Positions 24,738 to 30,870 of a DNA stretch of 33,233 bases are shown piece after piece. How positions within the stretch are numbered: the first letter of the stretch is position 1; every line of letters begins with the position of its first letter. Position numbers and translations under genes: made by a program. The notes beneath the pieces are model-generated. The model saw only the letters and a list, made by a program, of their open reading frames with translations. It ran no database searches and was not told the DNA's origin. Source of the DNA: Paracoccaceae bacterium (lineage in GTDB: Bacteria > Pseudomonadota > Alphaproteobacteria > Rhodobacterales > Rhodobacteraceae); contig JABURR010000030.1 in NCBI GenBank assembly GCA_014762635.1, forward strand, positions 1 through 33,233. Reading direction: 5' to 3'.

Positions 24738-25346
24738 ATGCTGAAGACCTATGCTATTGCCGCTTTTGTCGCGATCGTTGGGCTGATCGGGGGAACCGCC
24801 TGGTTCGCCTTCCGGGGCGACCCGGCCTGCGGCACAGCCCAGGTGGCCGGCGGGGCGGCCGCGATCGGCGGGCCCTTCACCCTGGTCGACGAGACCGGCC
24901 GCACCGTGACCGAGGCGGATGTGCTGACCAAACCCACGCTGGTCTATTTCGGCTATACCTTCTGCCCGGATGTCTGCCCGACGGATTCCGCGCGCAATGC
25001 CGATGCCCTGGACCTGCTTCAGCAGCAAGGCTACGACGCCCAGGCGATCTTCATCACGGTCGACCCCGAGCGCGACACGCCCGAGGCGCTGGCCGAGTTC
25101 ACCGATTACATGCATCCCGACATGCTGGGCCTCACCGGCACGCCCGAGCAGGTGAAGGTCGCGACGCAGGCCTACAAGACCTTCTACAGCAAGCCTGAAA
25201 GCGACGACGAGTATTACCTCGTCGATCACATGACCTTCACCTACCTGATGCTGCCCGAAACCGGCTTCGCCACTTTCTTCAAACGCGACGACAGCGCCGA
25301 GAAGATCGCCGAGCAAGCCGCCTGTTTCATCGACGCGACAAATTGA
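24738..25346 (+). CDS. senC: SCO1/SenC/PrrC copper chaperone
   Basis: SenC (PrrC) delivers copper to the CuA or CuB site of haem-copper oxidases and links oxidase activity to RegB signalling. The 202-residue protein has one N-terminal membrane anchor (about 4-24) and a periplasmic thioredoxin-like domain with the copper-binding FCPDVCP motif (Cys76, Cys80). The third ligand is His166 in LVDHMTFTYL. ITVDPERDTPE is also conserved. It starts 101 bp from regB in the opposite direction, and regA follows by 56 bp. Confidence 0.95.
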   Translation: MLKTYAIAAFVAIVGLIGGTAWFAFRGDPACGTAQVAGGAAAIGGPFTLVDETGRTVTEADVLTKPTLVYFGYTFCPDVCPTDSARNADALDLLQQQGYDAQAIFITVDPERDTPEALAEFTDYMHPDMLGLTGTPEQVKVATQAYKTFYSKPESDDEYYLVDHMTFTYLMLPETGFATFFKRDDSAEKIAEQAACFIDATN

Positions 25347-25402
25347 CCCCGGCCCCGCCACGCCCTACTGTCTTGGCCAAAGTGACGCGTGAAAGGGTTA
25401 TG

Positions 25403-25957
25403 ATGGCCGAGACGACAGGGCAGGACCTGGGCGAGGACCGCTCCCTCCTGCTGGTGGATGATGACGAGCCGTTCCTGAAACGGCTTGCCCGTGCCATGGA
25501 AAAAAGGGGTTTCGAGGTCGAGACCGCCGAGTCCGTCGCGGCGGGCAAGGCGATTTCCACCGCGCGACCCCCGGCCTATGCGGTGGTGGACCTGCGGCTC
25601 GAGGATGGCAACGGGCTGGACGTGGTGGAAACCCTGCGCGCCAAGCGGCCCGATGCGCGGATCGTCGTTCTGACCGGATATGGCGCGATCGCCACGGCGG
25701 TGGCCGCGGTCAAGATCGGCGCGACGGATTACCTGGCAAAGCCCGCCGATGCCAATGACATCACCAACGCGCTGCTCGCCCGCGGCGACGACCTGCCGCC
25801 CCCGCCGGAAAACCCGATGTCGGCCGACCGGGTGCGATGGGAGCATATCCAGCGGGTCTATGAGCTCTGCGACCGCAACGTGAGCGAAACCGCCCGCCGC
25901 CTCAACATGCACCGCCGCACCCTGCAGCGCATCCTCGCCAAGCGCAGCCCGCGCTAG
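25403..25957 (+). CDS. regA: Redox response regulator RegA/PrrA
   Basis: RegA is the DNA-binding partner of RegB. The start at 25403 (MAETTGQDLGEDRSLLLVDDDEP) gives 184 residues, the exact length of the R. capsulatus protein, with AAAGGG upstream; a longer frame to 25343 would overlap senC. The receiver domain has the acidic pocket LLVDDDE, phospho-acceptor Asp63 in VVDLRLEDG, the switch Thr in VLTGYG and Lys113 in YLAKPAD. A four-proline linker (132-135) leads to the Fis-type helix-turn-helix NVSETARRLNMHRRTLQRIL (159-178), nearly invariant in RegA proteins. Downstream is a palindrome/repeat element rather than hvrA. Confidence 0.96.
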   Translation: MAETTGQDLGEDRSLLLVDDDEPFLKRLARAMEKRGFEVETAESVAAGKAISTARPPAYAVVDLRLEDGNGLDVVETLRAKRPDARIVVLTGYGAIATAVAAVKIGATDYLAKPADANDITNALLARGDDLPPPPENPMSADRVRWEHIQRVYELCDRNVSETARRLNMHRRTLQRILAKRSPR

Positions 25958-25982
25958 GGCGTGACTCACGGGTTAACGCGCT

Positions 25983-26046
25983 GAATTCCAGAGGTTTTCC
26001 AAATCGGAAAACCATCGGAATTCTATCGGATTTTCATCGGACCTGT
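25983..26046 (+). repeat. Nested palindrome with four 11 bp ATCGGA repeats downstream of regA
   Basis: An outer pair GAATTCC (25983-25989) / GGAATTC (26017-26023) encloses an inner pair GGTTTTCC (25993-26000) / GGAAAACC (26006-26013) with a 5 nt loop and 3 nt internal bulges. ATCGGA also recurs exactly every 11 bp at 26003, 26014, 26025 and 26036. It starts 26 bp after the regA stop. It could end or stabilise the regA message or bind a protein on one DNA face; there is no pure T-run for a standard terminator. Confidence 0.7.
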
Positions 26047-26106
26047 GTGCAGGCCCCGGAGCCGTCCGGGCTGGTTGACGAGGTCGTCGGGGGTGGGCGA
26101 GGCATG

Positions 26107-26124
26107 CCGGGCTGAAGCCCGGCC
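26107..26124. repeat. REP-like hairpin
   Basis: GCCGGGC (26107-26113), loop TGAA, GCCCGGC (26118-26124) is a perfect 7 bp stem. The sequence resembles the short extragenic palindromes dispersed in many proteobacterial genomes. It lies between the convergent regA and small membrane-protein genes. Only one copy was seen in this window. Confidence 0.5.
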
Positions 26125-26142
26125 TACGGCGGGTTTCTCCCC

Positions 26143-26532
26143 TCATCGGTTGCGGGTTTTCCGGATCCAGGCCCACAGGTTCCAGAGTGTCAGCTTCCGC
26201 GGTCTTTGATGCACCCGGATGAAGGCCCGGTGGCACAGGAAGGTCGACAGGAACAAGCCCGCGACGACCAGGGCAAACAGGATCCTGTTTTCCTCGAGTG
26301 GCGGAAAGCTCAGGAAGATCGGCTCTCCGTGATCGATCACGACACAGGTCTTGTCCGACAGGTCTGTCGTAAGGAAAGCCCGGGGCAGGTAGTCGAAATG
26401 GCTCGGGGCTTCCTCGAGCGGAATGCACTGGTGCCAGTTTATCGCGACGACAAAGAGGATGAGACCAACCGGCAAGAACAAGAGGAACCAGTCGTTGTCG
26501 AGATCAATGCCGAAGAATGTCCGTAGGAGCAT
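26143..26532 (-). CDS. Unknown small membrane protein
   Basis: Not recognised. The 129-residue protein begins MLLRTFFGIDLDNDWF and has two hydrophobic segments (about 14-32 and 83-102) separated by a polar, probably periplasmic, loop with FDYLPRAFLTTDLSDK. The C-terminus is basic and aromatic (RVHQRPRKLTLWNLWAWIRK). AGGA lies about 8 nt before the ATG. It converges on regA and lies 74 bp after the LysR gene on the same strand. The two-helix topology and good ribosome-binding site argue for a real gene; no function can be assigned. Confidence 0.6.
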   Translation of the reverse strand: MLLRTFFGIDLDNDWFLLFLPVGLILFVVAINWHQCIPLEEAPSHFDYLPRAFLTTDLSDKTCVVIDHGEPIFLSFPPLEENRILFALVVAGLFLSTFLCHRAFIRVHQRPRKLTLWNLWAWIRKTRNR

Positions 26533-26606
26533 GGGCGCATCCTAACCACCCGCTCCAATCCTGCCGACAAAACGTCTCGCCTTCCCGGCGCACAACACGC
26601 CCTGCT

Positions 26607-27515
26607 TTACGAAGAGGACTCCTCGAATCGGACTTGCGCCAGCAGATCCTTGCGCAGCTTGAGGAACCACCGGATCAGGTTCTGGACCGCCGGGCGCGAA
26701 CCCCAAGGTGGCGTGACGATGAAGTAGCGTGACACGTGCGTGATCGGGACGGGCGCGACCTTCAGGCTTCCGGCCTGCAACTGCGGCCAGAGTTCCACCT
26801 CGGATTCGACCACGAGGCCCATGGCCTGCTCAGCGGCACGGATCTCGAGCGACGGGTTGCCCACGTCGGTCCGGGGGATTGTGTCGGGATCGAGCCCGGC
26901 CGAGCGGATCGCTTCATCCTCCCAGCCGCCTTCCCGCGGGAGCAGCCAGGGGACCACGGCCCAGTCGGTCGCGGGGTTGTCGACCACTTCCGGCGCGGCG
27001 CAGGCGATGGTCGGGCTCTCGAAAAAGGGGATTACCTGCAGCCCGTCCCAATTGCCCGCTCCCGCACGGATCGCCAGGTCGTATCCTTCGTCTACGAGGT
27101 CCAGCGACTGGTCGGTGGGGGTGAAGGCGATTTCGCACTCCGGATGCTCCCGCCAGAACGAGGCGATATGTGGGAAGACGACGGCCTCGGCAAAATAGGT
27201 CGTGGTGGTGACGCGGATCGGCTTGGCATCCTCGCCCTCGCGCAATTCCTGAAGCCCGTCGGCAATGGACTGAAAGGCCTCGGACAAGCGGTCGGCAAGG
27301 TCCTTGCCGGCCGGGGTGGGCGTCACCCCGCGTGGCGAGCGTTGCAGCAAGGCTATTCCCAGGTGATCCTCGAGGATGCGGACCTGCTGCGCCACGGCGG
27401 CATGGGTCACGTTCAGCGACCGCGCCGCGGCGCTGAAACTCTGCGTCCGCACCGCGGCTTCGAAAGACCGCAGGGCGGTGAGCGAGGGCAGCCTGGTCCA
27501 GTCGATCACCCTCAT
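26607..27515 (-). CDS. LysR-family regulator, GcvA-like
   Basis: The protein starts MRVIDWTRLPSLTALRSFE at 27515 (302 residues), close to where GcvA-type homologues begin; ATGs at 27536 and 27533 would add six or seven residues, and none has a strong ribosome-binding site. The winged helix (about 10-68) has SFSAAARSLNVTHAAVAQQVRILE, the GcvA subgroup recognition region. The effector domain (about 90-300) shows FTPTDQSLDLVDEGYDLAIRAG and AEQAMGLVVESEVELWPQL, typical of this group, which often regulates a divergent gene or its own promoter. No obvious target is adjacent, so it appears to be an orphan. Ligand unknown. Confidence 0.88.
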   Translation of the reverse strand: MRVIDWTRLPSLTALRSFEAAVRTQSFSAAARSLNVTHAAVAQQVRILEDHLGIALLQRSPRGVTPTPAGKDLADRLSEAFQSIADGLQELREGEDAKPIRVTTTTYFAEAVVFPHIASFWREHPECEIAFTPTDQSLDLVDEGYDLAIRAGAGNWDGLQVIPFFESPTIACAAPEVVDNPATDWAVVPWLLPREGGWEDEAIRSAGLDPDTIPRTDVGNPSLEIRAAEQAMGLVVESEVELWPQLQAGSLKVAPVPITHVSRYFIVTPPWGSRPAVQNLIRWFLKLRKDLLAQVRFEESSS

Positions 27516-27536
27516 TGTTAGTTCAGCTTTCATCAT

Positions 27537-27886
27537 GTCAGTAATTCTGAGTCGGAGTATCCCCGTTCATCTTGTATTTTTCAAAGAAATTCGACGGTCT
27601 TTGGGGAATGACATGCTTCCGTATGATAAGAACTTGTTAAATGCTGTATCAAGCTTCGATGCAGCAGGCCGACCAAGGCCGCGGCATCGCATCATTGAGA
27701 CTCAGGCGGGACGGTATCGCCTGCTGTCGCTCCGCACCCTATTCCAAAGTCTCTGGAAGCGTAGTGCCAGCGCGCGCCGAGCCAAACCGATGCCGCGGGG
27801 CGCCACTGCCCTTTCCCGCTAGACGGTTCAACGCCCCCTTCGGGCAGCTGGGGGGACGGCCCGCAGGGCAGTCATCCGCAAAACCC
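27537..27886. other. Intergenic region upstream of the LysR gene, mostly featureless
   Basis: The first 120 bp are AT-rich for this genome and contain an inverted repeat CAAAGA (27582-27587) / TCTTTG (27598-27603), which may belong to the LysR promoter/operator. From about 27660 the composition returns to normal. Apart from a weak small frame at 27613-27822 nothing coding is supported, and no tRNA cloverleaf was found on either strand. Confidence 0.4.
27613..27822 (+). CDS. Weak candidate small gene (69 residues)
   Basis: ATG at 27613 is preceded by GGGGA at 7 nt spacing and opens a 69-residue frame starting [19 protein letters not shown]. The second half is very basic ([15 protein letters not shown]). 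No family, membrane segment or motif is recognised. It is divergent from the LysR gene, so it could be that regulator's target, but chance is equally likely. Confidence 0.2.
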   Translation: MLPYDKNLLNAVSSFDAAGRPRPRHRIIETQAGRYRLLSLRTLFQSLWKRSASARRAKPMPRGATALSR

Positions 27887-27915
27887 TTGCAGACTCGGGC
27901 CGGGATGCGTATATG
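27887..27915 (+). promoter_or_regulatory. Promoter-like element upstream of rimP
   Basis: TTGCAG (27887-27892) and TATATG (27910-27915) are separated by exactly 17 bp, fitting a housekeeping sigma promoter. The expected start is near 27922, giving a leader of about 85 nt before the rimP ATG. Confidence 0.55.
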
Positions 27916-27930
27916 GCCCTCAACAGCGGC

Positions 27931-27970
27931 GGTTCGGCCTCCACAATCGAACCCCACCGGAACTTCGAAC
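27931..27970 (+). promoter_or_regulatory. Alternative pairing segment of the rimP leader
   Basis: GGTTCG (27931-27936) can pair with CGAACC (27948-27953) to form a 6 bp hairpin. Alternatively its GTTCG can pair with CGAAC (27966-27970), which contains the first three bases of the terminator's 5' stem. Mutually exclusive folds are the hallmark of attenuators; folding energies were not computed. Confidence 0.35.
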
Positions 27971-27991
27971 GGGCCGCGCGCCCGTTTTTTT
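27968..27991 (+). terminator. Strong intrinsic terminator just before rimP
   Basis: AACGGGC (27968-27974), a 5 nt loop, GCCCGTT (27980-27986) and five further T (27987-27991; seven T in a row in total). It ends 15 bp before the rimP ATG, so any rimP transcript started upstream must read through it. Confidence 0.85.
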
Positions 27992-28006
27992 GTGCTTGTA
28001 GGACCT

Positions 28007-28591
28007 ATGAACGACCTGGTTGCAAAAGCTGCCATCGACCGGCGACTGGCCGAGATCATCACCCCCGTGATCGAGGGGATGGGATTCGAGCTGGTGCGCG
28101 TGCGGCTGATGGGCGGCAAGTCCAAGACCGTGCAGATCATGGCCGAACGTCCCGACGGCGGGATCGAGGTCGATGACTGCGCCAAGATCTCGACCGCGGT
28201 GAGCGCGGTTCTCGATGTCGAGGACCCGATCGAAGAGGCCTACATGCTCGAAGTGTCGAGCCCCGGCATCGACCGCCCCCTGACCCGTCTCAAGGATTTC
28301 GACACCTGGGAAGGTTACGAGGCGAAGATCGAGACCCTTGATCTGATCGACGGCCGCCGCCGCTTCAGGGGCATGCTGGCGGGCACCGAGGGTGACGAGG
28401 TCCTGATCGAGATCGAGGTGGATGGCGAACCGGCCACCATCGGCCTGAAATTCGACTGGCTGAGCGATGCGAAGCTGATGCTGACCGATGACCTGATCCG
28501 CGAGATGCTGCGCCAGCGCAAGGCCGCCGGCATCGTGGATGAAACCCAGTTTGACGAAATCCAGGAACAGACCGCTTCCGAGGAGGAGTGA
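28007..28591 (+). CDS. rimP: Ribosome maturation factor RimP
   Basis: RimP assists assembly of the 30S subunit. The ATG at 28007 ([18 protein letters not shown]) has AGGA 4 nt upstream and gives 194 residues, usual for the family; a longer open frame back to 27641 runs through the promoter and terminator and is rejected. The N-terminal domain shows [22 protein letters not shown] and the conserved [10 protein letters not shown]. Next come [15 protein letters not shown] and an Sm-like C-terminal domain (about 95-160). The acidic tail ends with the nusA ribosome-binding site. First gene of rimP-nusA-ylxR-infB. Confidence 0.95.
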   Translation: MNDLVAKAAIDRRLAEIITPVIEGMGFELVRVRLMGGKSKTVQIMAERPDGGIEVDDCAKISTAVSAVLDVEDPIEEAYMLEVSSPGIDRPLTRLKDFDTWEGYEAKIETLDLIDGRRRFRGMLAGTEGDEVLIEIEVDGEPATIGLKFDWLSDAKLMLTDDLIREMLRQRKAAGIVDETQFDEIQEQTASEEE

Positions 28592-28593
28592 CC

Positions 28594-30216
28594 ATGGCGA
28601 TTACCTCTGCCAACCAGCTTGAACTTCTGCAGACCGCCGAGGCGGTGGCCCGCGAGAAGATGATCGACCCCGGCCTCGTGGTCGAGGCGATGGAAGAATC
28701 CCTCGCCCGGGCGGCGAAGTCCCGTTACGGCGCCGAGATGGACATCCGCGTGTCGATCGACCGCAAGACCGGCAAGGCCACCTTCACCCGGGTGCGCACC
28801 GTCGTGGCGGACGAGGAACTGGAGAACTACCAGGCCGAGCTGACCGTTGCGCAGGCCAAGCAATACCTGGACGATCCCAAGGTCGGCGATACCATCGTGG
28901 ACGAGGTTCCGCCGGTGGAAATGGGCCGGATCGCGGCGCAGTCGGCCAAGCAGGTGATCCTGCAGAAGGTCCGCGAAGCCGAGCGCGATCGCCAGTACGA
29001 GGAATTCAAGGACCGCGCCGGCACCATCATCAACGGTGTCGTCAAGCGCGAGGAATACGGCAACGTCATCGTCGATATCGGCCGTGGCGAAGGCATCCTG
29101 CGCCGCAACGAGAAAATCGGCCGCGAAAGCTATCGCCCGAACGACCGGATCCGCTGCTTCATCAAGGACGTGCGTCGCGAGGCTCGCGGGCCGCAGATCT
29201 TCCTGTCCCGCACCGCGCCGGAATTCATGGCCGAACTGTTCAAGATGGAAGTACCCGAGATCTACGACGGCATCATCGAGATCAAGGCCGTGGCCCGCGA
29301 CCCGGGCAGCCGTGCCAAGATCGGCGTGATCTCCTATGATAACTCGATCGACCCGGTCGGCGCCTGCGTCGGCATGCGCGGCAGCCGCGTGCAGGCCGTG
29401 GTGAACGAGCTCCAGGGCGAGAAGATCGACATCATCCCGTGGAACGAGGATCAGGCGACCTTCCTGGTGAACGCGCTGCAGCCCGCCGAGGTGAGCAAGG
29501 TCGTGATCGACGAGGAAGCCGGCAAGATCGAGGTTGTCGTCCCCGACGAGCAACTCAGCCTCGCCATCGGCCGCCGCGGACAGAACGTGCGCCTGGCAAG
29601 CCAGCTCACCGGTCTCGACATCGACATCCTGACCGAGGAAGAGGAAAGCCAGCGCCGCCAGGCCGAGTTCGAGGAGCGCACCAAGCTGTTCATGGACACG
29701 CTGGATCTGGACGAGTTCTTCGCCCAGCTTCTGGTCTCGGAAGGCTTCACCTCGCTCGAGGAAGTGGCCTACGTGGATCCCGAGGAACTGCTGGTCATCG
29801 ATGGTGTCGACGAAAGCACCGCCGAAGAGCTGCAGGCCCGCGCCCGCGACCACCTGGACGAGATGAACCGCAAGGCGCTGGAACGCTCCCGCGAACTGGG
29901 TGTCGAGGACAGCCTGGTTGAATTCGAGGGCCTGACGCCCCAGATGATCGAGGCATTGGCCGAGGATGGCATCAAGACGCTGGACGACTTCGCCACCTGT
30001 GCCGACTGGGAACTGGCCGGCGGCTGGACCACGGTCAACGGCGAGCGCGTCAAGGACGAAGGCCTGCTCGAGAAGTTCGACGTCTCGCTGGACGAGGCGC
30101 AGAACATGGTGATGACCGCACGCGTGCAACTTGGCTGGGTCGATCCGGCCGAGCTCGAGGCCGAGGAGGCAGACGAGCTTGGCGAAGACGACGAAACCGA
30201 GGAGGCCGGGGCCTGA
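28594..30216 (+). CDS. nusA: Transcription termination/antitermination factor NusA
   Basis: NusA binds RNA polymerase and nascent RNA, promoting pausing and intrinsic termination and joining antitermination complexes. The ATG at 28594 follows AGGAGG at 7 nt spacing; a GTG at 28588 is less likely. The 540 residues comprise the polymerase-binding N-terminal domain (about 1-125), S1 domain (about 130-200, [21 protein letters not shown]), KH1 and KH2 (about 230-350; [34 protein letters not shown]), and an acidic C-terminus with two helix-hairpin-helix-like repeats (about 360-525). It begins 2 bp after the rimP stop. The leader terminator ahead of rimP makes autoregulation plausible. Confidence 0.97.
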   Translation: MAITSANQLELLQTAEAVAREKMIDPGLVVEAMEESLARAAKSRYGAEMDIRVSIDRKTGKATFTRVRTVVADEELENYQAELTVAQAKQYLDDPKVGDTIVDEVPPVEMGRIAAQSAKQVILQKVREAERDRQYEEFKDRAGTIINGVVKREEYGNVIVDIGRGEGILRRNEKIGRESYRPNDRIRCFIKDVRREARGPQIFLSRTAPEFMAELFKMEVPEIYDGIIEIKAVARDPGSRAKIGVISYDNSIDPVGACVGMRGSRVQAVVNELQGEKIDIIPWNEDQATFLVNALQPAEVSKVVIDEEAGKIEVVVPDEQLSLAIGRRGQNVRLASQLTGLDIDILTEEEESQRRQAEFEERTKLFMDTLDLDEFFAQLLVSEGFTSLEEVAYVDPEELLVIDGVDESTAEELQARARDHLDEMNRKALERSRELGVEDSLVEFEGLTPQMIEALAEDGIKTLDDFATCADWELAGGWTTVNGERVKDEGLLEKFDVSLDEAQNMVMTARVQLGWVDPAELEAEEADELGEDDETEEAGA

Positions 30217-30237
30217 TCCCAGGCTCCGGAGGTGCCC

Positions 30238-30870
30238 GTGACACGCGGCGGCCGACAGAAGCAACGCGACGGCGCCGAACGGCGCTGCATCGCCACGGGC
30301 GAGGTCCGGCCGGTTGCGGAGATGATCCGCTTCGTCGTCGGGCCTGATGGCCAGATCGTGCCGGATGTCCTTGGCAAGCTGCCGGGACGCGGCATCTGGG
30401 TCACAGCCTCGCGCGCTGCGCTGACCCGCGCGGTCGAGAAGAAACTGTTCTCGCGCGGCGCGAAGCAGCAGGTCACCGTGCCCGACGGGTTGGTGGCCGA
30501 GCTTGAGCGTCAGCTCGTTGCGCGGGTCGTCGAACTGATCGCCATGGCCCGCAAGGCCGGGCGCGCGGTGGTCGGCTACGAGAAGGTCAAGGGCTGGCTG
30601 CTCGACGGCACGGCACGAGTTCTGATCCAGGCCTCTGACGGGTCGGAACGAGGAAAGACGAAACTGCGTCCGCCGGAAGAAAAGGGCGCATTTATCGGGG
30701 GCCTGACGGCCTCAGAATTGGGTTTGGCATTCGGGCGTGAACATGTGATACATGGCGCGCTTGCGGCTGGTGGACTCACGCAACGTATTGTAGAGGAAGC
30801 CACGCGGATGTCCGGCGTTCGCGAAGATCACGGCGGGAAAGCCGCCGGAAAGGGTACGAAGACCATATGA
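30238..30870 (+). CDS. ylxR: YlxR/L7Ae RNA-binding protein
   Basis: It combines an N-terminal YlxR domain (about 10-85) with [19 protein letters not shown] and the family motif [14 protein letters not shown], and a C-terminal L7Ae-like domain (about 95-190) with [23 protein letters not shown]. YlxR proteins bind RNA and are found between nusA and infB across bacteria; some influence RNase P. The GTG at 30238 is preferred because GGAGG lies 5 nt before it; the GTG at 30232 overlaps that ribosome-binding site. This gives 210 residues. The stop overlaps the infB start as ATGA. Confidence 0.92.
   Translation: MTRGGRQKQRDGAERRCIATGEVRPVAEMIRFVVGPDGQIVPDVLGKLPGRGIWVTASRAALTRAVEKKLFSRGAKQQVTVPDGLVAELERQLVARVVELIAMARKAGRAVVGYEKVKGWLLDGTARVLIQASDGSERGKTKLRPPEEKGAFIGGLTASELGLAFGREHVIHGALAAGGLTQRIVEEATRMSGVREDHGGKAAGKGTKTI

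Noticed and set aside
27823-27970. Possible tRNA or tmRNA suggested by GGTTCG and CGAACC near 27931-27953
   Set aside because: No cloverleaf, acceptor stem or CCA end could be built on either strand; the pairing fits a leader hairpin better.
27641-28006. Longer rimP reading frame
   Set aside because: It runs through the promoter-like element and the intrinsic terminator; the RimP family starts at the ATG at 28007.
28315-30264. 649-codon minus-strand frame opposite nusA
   Set aside because: The His/Asp/Leu-rich low-complexity product mirrors the acidic NusA codons; no start signal or domain supports it.
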